This document shows positions 53,041 through 64,000 of a DNA stretch of 64,000 nt, piece after piece. The first letter of the stretch is position 1, and every line of letters begins with the position of its first letter. The notes below the pieces were generated by a model. That model had not been told where the DNA came from. It did no database searches and worked only from the letters and a program-made list of their open reading frames with translations. The DNA lies in the NCBI GenBank assembly GCA_964247055.1, contig OZ176054.1, positions 558,001-622,000 of the forward strand. The letters are read 5' to 3'. The position numbers were made by a program, and so were the translations under genes. The stretch is from Paragordius varius. Taxonomy: Eukaryota; Nematomorpha.

Positions 53041-56000
53041 TTTTGTTCACCGGTGACCAATATCCGATTTTTAAGGACAAAGTTTAACTTTTGTATTGAT
53101 GCGATTTATTGATGCGACTGGTTTAATACCATAATTTTTAAAGTATCGTTGTAAAAATCGGATATGAAAGAGTTTGTCAAACTATCTCTATATTTTGATG
53201 TAGTCTTACTAAGAGAATGTATAAAAAATAGTTTTGATCACCGGTGACCAATATCCGATTTTTAAGGACAAAGTTTAACTTGAGTATTGATGCGACTAGT
53301 TTAATACATTAATTTTTAAAGTATCGTTGTAAAAATCGGATATGAAAGAGTTTGTCAAACTATCTCTATATTTTGATGTAGTCCTTCTAAGAATGTATAA
53401 AAAATAGTTTTGTTCACCGGTGACCAATATCCGATTTTTAAGGACAAAGTTTAACTTGAGTATTGATGCGACTGGTTTAATACCATAATTTTTAAAGTAT
53501 CATTGTAAAAATCGGATATGAAAGAGTTTGTCAAACTATCTCTATATTTTGATGTAGTCTTACTAAGAGAATGTATAAAAAATAGTTTTGTTCACCGGTG
53601 ACCAATATCCGATTTTTAAGGACAAAGTTTAACTTGAGTATTGATGCGATTTATTGAAGCGACTGGTAATACCATAATTTTTAAAGTATCGTTGTAAAAA
53701 TCGGATATGAAATAGTTTGTCAAACTATCTCTATATTTTGATGTAGTCTTACTAAGAGAATGTATAAAAAATAGTTTTGTTCACCGGTGACCAATATCCG
53801 ATTTTTAAGGACAAAGTTTAACTTGAGTATTGATGCGACTAGTTTTATACATTAATCTTTAAAGTATCGTTGTAAAAATCGGATATGAAATAGTTTGCCA
53901 AACTATCTTTATATTTTGAGGTAGTCCTACTAAGAGAATGTATAAAAAATAATTTTGTTCACCGGTGACCAATATCCTATTTTTAAGGACAAAGTTTAAC
54001 TTGAGTATTGATGCGATTTATTGATACGACTTTTTATACATTAATTTTTAAAGTATCGTTGTAAAAATCGGATATGAAATAGTTTGTCAAACTATCTCTA
54101 TATTTTGATGTAGTCTTACTAAGAGAATATATAAAAAATTATTTTGTTCACCGGTGACCAATATCCGATTTTTATGGACAAAGTTTAACTTGAGTATTGA
54201 TGCGACTTATTGATACGACTAGTTTTATACATTAATTTATAAAGTATCGTTCTAAAAATCGGATATGAAAGAGTTTGTCAAACTATCTCTATATTTTGAT
54301 GTAGTCTTACTAAGAGAATGTATAAAAAATAGTTTTGTTCACCGGTGACCAATATCCGATTTTTAAGGACAAAGTTTAACTTGAGTATTGATGCGACTAG
54401 TTTAATACATTAATTTTTAAAGTATCATTGTAAAAATCGGATATGAAAGAGTTTGTCAAACTATCTCTATATTTTGATGTAGTCTTACTAAGAGAATGTA
54501 TAAAAAATAGTTTTGTTCACCGGTGACCAATATTCGATTTATAAGGACAAAGTTTAACTTGAGTATTGATGCGACTAGTTTTATACATTAATCTTTAAAG
54601 TATCGTTGTAAAAATCGGATATGAAATAGTTTGCCAAACTATCTTTATATTTTGAGGTAGTCCTACTAAGAGAATGTATAAAAAATAATTTTGTTCACCG
54701 GTGACCAATATCCGATTTTTAAGGACAAAGTTTAACTTTTGTATTGATGCGATTTATTGATGCGACTGGTTTAATACCATAATTTTTAAAGTATCGTTGT
54801 AAAAATCGGATATGAAAGAGTTTGTCAAACTATCTCTATATTTTGATGTAGTCTTACTAAGAGAATGTATAAAAAATAGTTTTGATCACCGGTGACCAAT
54901 ATCCGATTTTTAAGGACAAAGTTTAACTTGAGTATTGATGCGACTAGTTTAATACATTAATTTTTAAAGTATAGTTGTAAAAATCGGATATGAAAGAGTT
55001 TTTCAAACTATCTCTATATTTTGATGTAGTCTTGCTAAGAATGTATAAAAAATAGTTTTGTTCACCGGTGACCAATATCCGATTTTTAAGGACAAAGTTT
55101 AACTTGAGTATTGATGCGACTGGTTTAATACCATAATTTTTAAAGTATCATTGTAAAAATCGGATATGAAAGAGTTTGTCAAACTATCTCTATATTTTGA
55201 TGTAGTCTTACTAAGAGAATGTATAAAAAATAGTTTTGTTCACCGGTGACCAATATCCGATTTTTAAGGACAAAGTTTAACTTTTGTATTGATGCGATTT
55301 ATTGATGCGACTGGTTTAATACCATAATTTTTAAAGTATCGTTGTAAAAATCGGATATGAAAGAGTTTGTCAAACTATCTCTATATTTTGATGTAGTCTT
55401 ACTAAGAGAATGTATAAAAAATAGTTTTGATCACCGGTGACCAATATCCGATTTTTAAGGACAAAGTTTAACTTGAGTATTGATGCGACTAGTTTAATAC
55501 ATTAATTTTTAAAGTATCGTTGTAAAAATCGGATATGAAAGAGTTTGTCAAACTATCTCTATATTTTGATGTAGTCCTTCTAAGAATGTATAAAAAATAG
55601 TTTTGTTCACCGGTGACCAATATCCGATTTTTAAGGACAAAGTTTAACTTGAGTATTGATGCGACTGGTTTAATACCATAATTTTTAAAGTATCATTGTA
55701 AAAATCGGATATGAAAGAGTTTGTCAAACTATCTCTATATTTTGATGTAGTCTTACTAAGAGAATGTATAAAAAATAGTTTTGTTCACCGGTGACCAATA
55801 TCCGATTTTTAAGGACAAAGTTTAACTTGAGTATTGATGCGATTTATTGAAGCGACTGGTAATACCATAATTTTTAAAGTATCGTTGTAAAAATCGGATA
55901 TGAAATAGTTTGTCAAACTATCTCTATATTTTGATGTAGTCTTACTAAGAGAATGTATAAAAAATAGTTTTGTTCACCGGTGACCAATATCCGATTTTTA

Positions 56001-56725
56001 AGGACAAAGTTTAACTTGAGTATTGATGCGACTAGTTTTATACATTAATCTTTAAAGTATCGTTGTAAAAATCGGATATGAAATAGTTTGCCAAACTATC
56101 TTTATATTTTGAGGTAGTCCTACTAAGAGAATGTATAAAAAATAATTTTGTTCACCGGTGACCAATATCCTATTTTTAAGGACAAAGTTTAACTTGAGTA
56201 TTGATGCGATTTATTGATACGACTTTTTATACATTAATTTTTAAAGTATCGTTGTAAAAATCGGATATGAAATAGTTTGTCAAACTATCTCTATATTTTG
56301 ATGTAGTCTTACTAAGAGAATATATAAAAAATTATTTTGTTCACCGGTGACCAATATCCGATTTTTATGGACAAAGTTTAACTTGAGTATTGATGCGACT
56401 TATTGATACGACTAGTTTTATACATTAATTTATAAAGTATCGTTCTAAAAATCGGATATGAAAGAGTTTGTCAAACTATCTCTATATTTTGATGTAGTCT
56501 TACTAAGAGAATGTATAAAAAATAGTTTTGTTCACCGGTGACCAATATCCGATTTTTAAGGACAAAGTTTAACTTGAGTATTGATGCGACTAGTTTAATA
56601 CATTAATTTTTAAAGTATCATTGTAAAAATCGGATATGAAAGAGTTTGTCAAACTATCTCTATATTTTGATGTAGTCTTACTAAGAGAATGTATAAAAAA
56701 TAGTTTTGTTCACCGGTGACCAATA
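52317..56725 (+). repeat. 2,193-bp tandem duplication (about 12 monomers, two copies)
   Basis: Copies at about 52,317-54,509 and 54,510-56,702 share marks at an offset of 2,193 bp: TCGATTTATA at 52,341/54,534, GATCACCGG at 52,691/54,884 and 53,236/55,429, and GTCCTTCTAAG at 53,381/55,574. It overlaps the end of the 2,344-bp HOR, so it happened after that HOR formed. Copies look nearly identical by eye. Confidence 0.92.
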
Positions 56726-59700
56726 TCCGATTTTTAAGGACAAAGTTTAACTTGAGTATTGATGCGATTTATTGTAGCGACTGGTAATACCATAATTTTT
56801 AAAGTATCGTTGTAAAAATCGGATATGAAATAGTTTGTCAAACTATCTCTATATTTTGATGTAGTCTTACTAAGAGAATGTAAAAAAAATAGTTTTGTTC
56901 ACCGGTGACCAATATCCGATTTTTAAGGACAAAGTTTAACTTGAGTATTGATGCGACTAGTTTAATACATTAATTTTTAAAGTATCGTTGTAAAAATCGG
57001 ATATGAAAGAGTTTGTCAAACTATCTCTATATTTTGATGTAGTCTTGCTAAGAATGTATAAAAAATAGTTTTGTTCACCGGTGACCAATATCCGATTTTT
57101 AAGGACAAAGTTTAACTTGAGTATTGATGCGACTAGTTTTATACATTAATCTTTAAAGTATCGTTGTAAAAATCGGATATGAAATAGTTTGCCAAACTAT
57201 CTTTATATTTTGAGGTAGTCCTACTAAGAGAATGTATAAAAAATAATTTTGTTCACCGGTGACCAATATTCGATTTTTAAGGACAAAGTTTAACTTGAGT
57301 ATTGATGCGACTAGTTTTATACATTAATCTTTAAAGTATCGTTGTAAAAATCGGATATGAAATAGTTTGCCAAACTATCTTTATATTTTGAGGTAGTCCT
57401 ACTAAGAGAATGTATAAAAAATAATTTTGTTCACCGGTGACCAATATCCGATTTTTAAGGACAAAGTTTAACTTGAGTATTGATGCGATTTATTGATACG
57501 ACTTTTTATACATTAATTTTTAAAGTATCGTTGTAAAAATCGGATATGAAAGAGTTTGTCAAACTATCTCTATATTTTGATGTAGTCTTGCTAAGAGAAT
57601 GTATAAAAAATAGTTTTGTTCACCGGTGACCAATATCCGATTTTTAAGGACCAAGTTTAACTTGAGTATTGATGCTACTAGTTTAATACATTAATTTTTT
57701 AAGTATCGTTGTAAAAATCGGATATGAAAGAGTTTGTCAAACTATCTCTATATTTTGATGTAGTCTTACTAAGAGAATGTATAAAAAATAGTTTTGTTCA
57801 CCGGTGACCAATATCCGATTTTTAAGGACAAAGTTTAACTTGAGTATTGATGCGATTTATTGAAGCGACTGGTAATACCATAATTTTTAAAGTATCGTTG
57901 TAAAAATCGGATATGAAATAGTTTGTCAAACTATCTCTATATTTTGATGTAGTCTTACTAAGAGAATGTATAAAAAATAGTTTTGTTCACCGGTGACCAA
58001 TATCCGATTTTTAAGGACAAAGTTTAACTTGAGTATTGATGCGACTAGTTTTATACATTAATGTTTAAAGTATCGTTGTAAAAATCGGATATGAAATAGT
58101 TTGCCAAACTATCTTTATATTTTGAGGTAGTCCTACTAAGAGAATGTATAAAAAATAATTTTGTTCACCGGTGACCAATATCCTATTTTTAAGGACAAAG
58201 TTTAACTTGAGTATTGATGCGATTTATTGATACGACTTTTTATACATTAATTTTTAAAGTATCGTTGTAAAAATCGGATATGAAATAGTTTGTCAAACTA
58301 TCTCTATATTTTGATGTAGTCTTACTAAGAGAATATATAAAAAATTATTTTGTTTACCGACCAATATCCGATTTTTAAGGACAAAGTTTAACTTGAGTAT
58401 TGATGCGACTTATTGATACGACTAGTTTTATACATTAATTTATAAAGTATCGTTCTAAAAATCGGATATGAAAGAGTTTGTCAAACTATCTCTATATTTT
58501 GATGTAGTCTTGCTAAGAGAATGTATAAAAAATAGTTTTGTTCACCGGTGACCTATATCCGATTTTTAAGGACAAAGTTTAACTTGAGTATTGATGCGAC
58601 TGGTTTAATACCATAATTTTTAAAGGATCGTTGTAAAAATCGGATATGAAAGAGTTTGTCAAACTATCTCTATATTTTGATGTAGTCTTACTAAGAGAAT
58701 GTATAAAAAATAGTTTTGTTCACCCGTGACCAATATCCGATTTTTAAGGACAAAGTTTAACTTTTGTATTGATGCGATTTATTGATGCGACTGGTTTAAT
58801 ACCATAATTTTTAAAGTATCGTTGTAAAAATCGGATATGAAAGAGTTTGTCAAACTATCTCTATATTTTGATGTAGTCTTACTAAGAGAATGTATAAAAA
58901 ATAGTTTTGTTCACCGGTGACCAATATCCGATTTTTAAGGACAAAGTTTAACTTGAGTATTGATGCGACTAGTTTAATACATTAATTTTTAAAGTATCGT
59001 TGTAAAAATCGGATATGAAAGAGTTTGTCAAACTATCTCTATATTTTGATGTAGTCTTGCTAAGAATGTATAAAAAATAGTTTTGTTCACCGGTGACCAA
59101 TATCCGATTTTTAAGGACAAAGTTTAACTTGAGTATTGATGCGACTGGTTTAATACCATAATTTTTAAAGTATCATTGTAAAAATCGGATATGAAAGAGT
59201 TTGTCAAACTATCTCTATATTTTGATGTAGTCTTACTAAGAGAATGTATAAAAAATAGTTTTGTTCACCGGTGACCAATATCCGATTTTTAAGGACAAAG
59301 TTTAACTTGAGTATTGATGCGATTTATTGTAGCGACTGGTAATACCATAATTTTTAAAGTATCGTTGTAAAAATCGGATATGAAATAGTTTGTCAAACTA
59401 TCTCTATATTTTGATGTAGTCTTACTAAGAGAATGTAAAAAAAATAGTTTTGTTCACCGGTGACCAATATCCGATTTTTAAGGACAAAGTTTAACTTGAG
59501 TATTGATGCGACTAGTTTAATACATTAATTTTTAAAGTATCGTTGTAAAAATCGGATATGAAAGAGTTTGTCAAACTATCTCTATATTTTGATGTAGTCT
59601 TGCTAAGAATGTATAAAAAATAGTTTTGTTCACCGGTGACCAATATCCGATTTTTAAGGACAAAGTTTAACTTGAGTATTGATGCGACTAGTTTTATACA

Positions 59701-62000
59701 TTAATCTTTAAAGTATCGTTGTAAAAATCGGATATGAAATAGTTTGCCAAACTATCTTTATATTTTGAGGTAGTCCTACTAAGAGAATGTATAAAAAATA
59801 ATTTTGTTCACCGGTGACCAATATCCGATTTTTAAGGACAAAGTTTAACTTGAGTATTGATGCGATTTATTGATACGACTTTTTATACATTAATTTTTAA
59901 AGTATCGTTGTAAAAATCGGATATGAAAGAGTTTGTCAAACTATCTCTATATTTTGATGTAGTCTTGGTAAGAGAATGTATAAAAAATAGTTTTGTTCAC
60001 CGGTGACCAATATCCGATTTTTAAGGACCAAGTTTAACTTGAGTATTGATGCGACTAGTTTTATACATTATTCTTTAAAGTATCGTTGTAAAAATCGGAT
60101 ATGAAATAGTTTGCCAAACTATCTTTATATTTTGAGGTAGTCCTACTAAGAGAATGTATAAAAAATAATTTTGTTCACCGGTGACCAATATCCGATTTTT
60201 AAGGACAAAGTTTAACTTGAGTATTGATGCGATTTATTGATACGACTTTTTATACATTAATTTTTAAAGTATCGTTGTAAAAATCGGATATGAAAGAGTT
60301 TGTCAAACTATCTCTATATTTTGATGTAGTCTTGCTAAGAGAATGTATAAAAAATAGTTTTGTTCACCGGTGACCAATATCCGATTTTTAAGGACCAAGT
60401 TTAACTTGAGTATTGATGCTACTAGTTTAATACATTAATTTTTTAAGTATCGTTGTAAAAATCGGATATGAAAGAGTTTGTCAAACTATCTCTATATTTT
60501 GATGTAGTCCTACTAAGGGAATGTATAAAAAATAGTTTTGTTCACCGGTGACCAATATCCGATTTTTAAGGACAATGTTTAGCTTGAGTATTGATGCGAC
60601 TAGTTTTATACATTAATTTTTAAAGTATCGTTGTAAAAATCGGATATGAAAGAGTTTGTCAAACTATTTCTATATTTTTATGTAGTCTTACTAAGAGAAT
60701 GTATAAAAAATAATTTTGTTCACCGGTGACCAATATTCGATTTTTAAGGACAAAGTTTAACTTGAGTATTGATGCGACTAGTTTTATACATTAATCTTTA
60801 AAGTATCGTTGTAAAAATCGGATATGAAATAGTTTGCCAAACTATGTTTATATTTTGAGGTAGTCCTACTAAGAGAATGTATAAAAAATAATTTGGTTCA
60901 CCGGTGACCAATATCCGATTTTTAAGGACAAAGTTTAACTTGAGTATTGATGCGACTAGTTTTATACATTAATCTTTAAAGTATCGTTGTAAAAACCGGA
61001 TATGAAATAGTTTGCCAAACTATCTTTATATTTTGAGGTAGTCCTACTAAGAGAATGTATAAAAAATAATTTTGTTCACCGGTGACCAATATTCGATTTT
61101 TAAGGACAAAGTTTAACTTGAGTATTGATGCGACTAGTTTTATACATTAATCTTTAAAGTATCGTTGTAAAAATCGGATATGAAATAGTTTGCCAAACTA
61201 TCTTTATATTTTGAGGTAGTCCTACTAAGAGAATGTATAAAAAATAATTTTGTTCACCGGTGACCAATATCCGATTATTAAGGACAAAGTTTAACTTGAG
61301 TATTGATGCGATTTATTGATACGACTTTTTATACATTAATTTTTAAAGTATCGTTGTAAAAATCGGATATGAAAGAGTTTGTCAAACTATCTCTATATTT
61401 TGATGTAGTCTTGGTAAGAGAATGTATAAAAAATAGTTTTGTTCACCGGTGACCAATATCCGATTTTTAAGGACCAAGTTTAACTTGAGTATTGATGCGA
61501 CTAGTTTTATACATTATTCTTTAGAGTATCGTTGTAAAAATCGGATATGAAATAGTTTGCCAAACTATCTTTATATTTTGAGGTAGTCCTACTAAGAGAA
61601 TGTATAAAAAATAATTTTGTTCACCGGTGACCAATATCCTATTTTTAAGGACAAAGTTTAACTTGAGTATTGATGCGATTTATTGATACGACTTTTTATA
61701 CATTTATTTTTAAAGTATCGTTGTAAAAATCGGATATGAAATAGTTTGTCAAACTATCTCTATATTTTGATGTAGTCTTACTAAGAGAATGTATAAAAAA
61801 TTACTTTGTTCACCGGTGACCAATATCCGATTTTTAAGGACAAAGTTTAACTTGAGTATTGATGCGACTTATTGATACGACTAGTTTTATACATTAATTT
61901 ATAAAGTATCGTTCTAAAAATCGGATATGAAAGAGTTTGTCAAACTATCTCTATATTTTGATGTAGTCTTGCTAAGAGAATGTATAAAAAATAGTTTTGT
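56600..62000 (+). repeat. Overlapping segmental repeats, 2,555 and 1,446 bp
   Basis: The ATTGTAGCGACTGG unit occurs at 56,771 and 59,326 (2,555 bp), and the flanking units agree for under 1 kb. The CTTGGTAAG unit occurs at 59,964 and 61,410 (1,446 bp) followed in both by CATTATTCTTTA. The two pairs overlap in space but have different periods. A unit of this zone has TTTACCGACC near 58,353, a rare loss of the GC-rich palindrome. Confidence 0.82.
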
Positions 62001-62754
62001 TCACCGGTGACCTATATCCGATTTTTAAGGACAAAGTTTAACTTGAGTATTGATGCGACTGGTTTAATACCATAATTTTTAAAGGATCGTTGTAAAAATC
62101 GGATATGAAAGAGTTTGTCAAACTATCTCTATATTTTGATGTAGTCTTACTAAGAGAATGTATAAAAATAGTTTTGTTCACCGGTGACCAATATCCGATT
62201 TTTAAGGACAAAGTTTAACTTTTGTATTGATGCGATTTATTGATGCGACTGGTTTAATACCATAATTTTTAAAGTATCGTTGTAAAAATCGGATATGAAA
62301 GAGTTTGTCAAACTATCTCTATATTTTGATGTAGTCTTACTAAGAGAATGTATAAAAAATAGTTTTGTTCACCGGTGACCAATATCCGATTTTTAAGGAC
62401 AAAGTTTAACTTGAGTATTGATGCGACTAGTTTAATACTTTAATTTTTAAAGTATCGTTGTAAAAATCGGATATGAAAGAGTTTGTCAAACTATCTCTAT
62501 ATTTTGATGTAGTCTTGCTAAGAATGTATAAAAAATAGTTTTGTTCACCGGTGACCAATATCCGATTTTTAAGGACAAAGTTTAACTTGAGTATTGATGC
62601 GACTGGTTTAATACCATAATTTTTAAAGTATCATTGTAAAAATCGGATATGAAAGAGTTTGTCAAACTATCTCTATATTTTGATGTAGTCTTACTAAGAG
62701 AATGTATAAAAAATAGTTTTGTTCACCGGTGACCAATATCCGATTTTTAAGGAC

Positions 62755-62943
62755 AAAGTTTAACTTGAGTATTGATGCGATTTATTGAAGCGACTGGTAA
62801 TACCATAATTTTTAAAGTATCGTTGTAAAAATCGGATATGAAATAGTTTGTCAAACTATCTCTATATTTTGATGTAGTCTTACTAAGAGAATGTATAAAA
62901 AATAGTTTTGTTCACCGGTGACCAATATCCGATTTTTAAGGAC
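62755..62943 (+). repeat. Representative 189-bp long monomer
   Basis: This is the long form of the monomer. It gains 13 bp by duplication of the TGATGCGAY motif with a short TTAT linker (TGATGCGATTTATTGAAGCG here) and loses 2 bp in the following CTGGTTTAATA. Sister long forms read TTTATTGATACGACTTTTT (189 bp), CTTATTGATACGACTAG (191 bp) or TTTATTGATGCGACTGG. In the left arm the same insertion appears, reverse-complemented, as GTATCAATAAATCGCATC. Because long forms occur in both arms, the duplication predates the inversion of the array. The regular placing of long units inside each HOR explains why HOR lengths are not multiples of 178. Confidence 0.93.
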
Positions 62944-63198
62944 AAAGTTTAACTTGAGTATTGATGCAGCTAGTTTAATACATTAATTTTTAAAGTATCG
63001 TTGTAAAAATCGGATATGAAAGAGTTTGTCAAACTATCTCTATATTTTGATGTAGTCTTGCTAAGAATGTATAAAAAATAGTTTTGTTCACCGGTGACCA
63101 ATATCCGATTTTTAAGGACAAAGTTTAACTTGAGTATTGGTGCGACTGGTTTAATACCATAATTTTTAAAGTATCGTTGTAAAAATCGGATATGGAAG

Positions 63199-63211
63199 AG
63201 TTTGTCAAACT
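63199..63211. repeat. Dyad AGTTTGNCAAACT in each monomer
   Basis: AGTTTG and CAAACT are perfect 6-bp arms around a single central base. The central base varies among units (T, A, G or C) while the arms stay intact in nearly all monomers. In the TTGCC subfamily of the right arm (for example near 36,234 and 61,014) it grows to ATAGTTTGCCAAACTAT, with 8-bp arms. A short symmetric site of this form could be read by a dimeric DNA-binding protein or form a hairpin; neither is shown by the sequence. Confidence 0.88.
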
Positions 63212-63265
63212 ATCTCTATATTTTGATGTAGTCTTACTAAGAGAATGTATAAAAAATAGTTTTGT

Positions 63266-63275
63266 TCACCGGTGA
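63266..63275. repeat. GC-rich palindrome TCACCGGTGA in each monomer
   Basis: This perfect 10-bp palindrome is the only GC-rich patch in an otherwise A/T-rich unit and is present in most monomers of both arms. With flanks it reads GTTCACCGGTGACC, which is 12 of 14 bases symmetric. In the left arm the variants GGTCTCCGG and GGTGCAC break the symmetry in defined HOR positions. In the right arm nearly every unit keeps it; exceptions are ATAGGTGACC near 27,121 and 28,741, CACCGATGACC near 49,627 and 51,970, and an unusual TTTACCGACC near 58,353. The stronger conservation in the right arm is a visible difference between the halves. Confidence 0.88.
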
Positions 63276-64000
63276 CCAATATCCGATTTTTAAGGACAAA
63301 GTTTAACTTGAGTATTGATGCGACTGGTTTAATACCATAATTTTTAAAGTATCGTTGTAAAAATCGGATAGGAAAGAGTTTGTCAAACTATCTCTATATT
63401 TTGATGTAGTCTTACTAAGAGAATGTATATAAAATAATTTTGTTCACCGGTGACCAATATCCGATTTTTAAGGACAAAGTTTAACTTGAGTATTGATGCG
63501 ACTGGTTTAATACCATAATTTTTAAAGTATCGTTGAAATCGGATATGAAAGAGTTTGTCAAACTATCTCTATATTTTTATGTAGTCTTACTAAGAGAATG
63601 TATAAAAAATAATTTTGTTCACCGGTGACCAATATCCGATTTTTAAGGACAAAGTTTAACTTGAGTATTGATGCGACTAGTTTAATAATACATTAATTTT
63701 TAAAGTATCGTTGTAAAAATCGGATATGAAAGAGTTTGTCAAACTATCTCTATATTTTGATGTAGTTCTTACTAAGAGAATGTATAAAAAATAGTTTTGT
63801 TCACCGGTGACCAATATCCGATTTTTAAAGACAAAGTTTAACTTGAGTATTGATGCGACTGGTTTAATACCATAATTTTTAAAGTATCGTTGTAAAAATC
63901 GGATATGAAAAAGTTAGTCAAACTATCTCTATATTTTGATGTAGTCTTACTAAGAGAATGTATAAAAAATTATTTTGTTTACCGGTGACCAATATCCGAT

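Larger units (their letters stand above)
63180..63292. repeat. 14-bp inverted repeat within each monomer
   Basis: In this representative unit TAAAAATCGGATAT (63,180-63,193) is the exact reverse complement of ATATCCGATTTTTA (63,279-63,292). The spacer is 85 bp and contains both smaller dyads. Because the array is tandem, the right arm of one unit can also pair with the left arm of the next across about 64 bp. The arms are kept in most monomers of both array halves; common departures are TCGAATATT for TCGGATATT and GGATAGG for GGATATG. Sequence symmetry is observed; extrusion as a cruciform or a role in folding is inference. Confidence 0.9.
63120..63297 (+). repeat. Representative 178-bp short monomer
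   Basis: I use this unit to describe the monomer. Numbering from AAAGTTTAACTTGAG as position 1, it contains in order: the variable TGATGCGACT site (about 19-28); an A/T-rich block (30-51); the segment TATCGTTGTAAAAATCGG (about 53-70), whose 3' part is the left arm of an inverted repeat (61-74); a dyad AGTTTGTCAAACT (80-92); TAGTCTTACTAAGAGAATG (about 110-128); an A-run; the palindrome TCACCGGTGA (147-156); and the right inverted-repeat arm (160-173). Two private substitutions distinguish it from the commonest unit. Neighbouring units begin exactly 178 bp away (63,298 and 63,476), which fixes the period. Its length is close to that of other centromeric satellites such as 171-bp alpha satellite, but I see no sequence likeness to those. 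Confidence 0.95.
24645..64000 (+). repeat. Satellite array, right arm (about 218 tandem monomers)
   Basis: This is the same satellite family as the left arm, in opposite orientation and continuous to the window edge. Monomers here are mixtures of three variable regions. The first is a promoter-like A/T segment reading ATACATTAAT or ATACCATAAT. The second is a 13-bp duplication around TGATGCGATTTATTGAT, which makes long monomers of 189-191 bp. The third is CTAAGAGAATG or the 2-bp-shorter CTAAGAATG. The ATACCATAAT type is common here but rare in the left arm (seen near 1,704, 2,055, 2,236, 2,783, 13,314, 13,680, 20,186 and 20,355), so the two arms expanded from different monomer types. No gene, RNA gene or foreign insertion is visible. 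The array runs off the window end, so its full length is unknown. Confidence 0.98.

Noticed and set aside
1-64000. Possible CRISPR array, because of regular repeats
   Set aside because: The whole 178-bp unit is repeated; there are no short repeats separated by unique spacers, and no cas-like genes.
1-64000. Short open reading frames in each monomer
   Set aside because: The longest frame I traced in the consensus is about 45 codons, lacks an ATG, and recurs with every monomer. The 178-bp period is not a multiple of three, so frames do not continue from unit to unit. I regard them as chance.
1-64000. Identity with known about 170-180 bp centromere repeats (human alpha satellite, Arabidopsis 180-bp repeat)
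   Set aside because: Lengths are similar, but I see no shared sequence with the forms of those repeats I know. A family name would be a guess.
24645-64000. CENP-B box in the ordinary monomer (TATCGTTGTAAAAATCGG)
   Set aside because: It has ATCG instead of TTCG and three extra bases between the two halves, so it does not fit the core. Only the deleted subfamily at 28.2-35.5 kb does.
1-64000. TATA-like and A/T-rich promoter motifs in every monomer
   Set aside because: At about 71% A+T such strings are expected by chance, and no associated gene or transcript start can be supported.

Overview
The whole 64 kb window is one tandem satellite DNA array. I found no gene, RNA gene, CRISPR array or dispersed mobile element, and no stretch of non-satellite sequence. 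The basic monomer is 178 bp and about 29% G+C by hand count of one consensus unit. Longer 189-191 bp forms carry a 13-bp internal duplication. About 355 monomers fit in the window. A megasatellite of nucleosome-scale monomers like this is typical of eukaryotic centromeric or pericentromeric (or subtelomeric) heterochromatin. I do not recognise the family and cannot name the species. The consensus keeps about 5 CpG in 178 bp, more than its base composition predicts. This hints at a genome with little CpG methylation (many invertebrates, for example) or at a very young array, but the inference is weak.

Layout: monomers run in one orientation from 1 to about 24,637 and in the opposite orientation from about 24,645 to 64,000, so the array is a head-to-head inverted pair. 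The orientation switch lies in an imperfect palindrome centred near 24,641. It is flanked on the left by the most degraded monomers of the window (23.6-24.6 kb). The left arm also contains two tiny (77 bp) inverted patches inside a 519-bp tandem duplication (21.9-22.95 kb).

Both arms are built of nested higher-order repeats (HORs). The left arm has an 8-mer HOR of exactly 1,450 bp (7,215-12,475), one copy of which is a 7-mer. It also has a 12-mer of 2,160 bp with a shorter 1,804-bp copy (15.2-19.2 kb). A block of about 2.3 kb appears twice, 10.9 kb apart. The right arm has tandem duplications of 3,598 bp (28.9-35.9 kb), 2,344 bp (47.8-53 kb) and 2,193 bp (52.3-56.7 kb), a 3,446-bp-spaced repeat (36.1-41.7 kb) and a scrambled mosaic zone (41.7-47.8 kb).

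Each monomer has three nested symmetry elements: a 14-bp inverted repeat 85 bp apart, a GC-rich palindrome TCACCGGTGA, and a dyad AGTTTGNCAAACT. The most interesting signal is a subfamily confined to 28.2-35.5 kb in which a 3-bp deletion plus one substitution create TTTCGTTGAAATCGGAT. This matches 8 of the 9 essential positions of the CENP-B box. If the array is centromeric, that subfamily and the dyads are the candidate functional sites. Nothing in the window shows centromere function directly.
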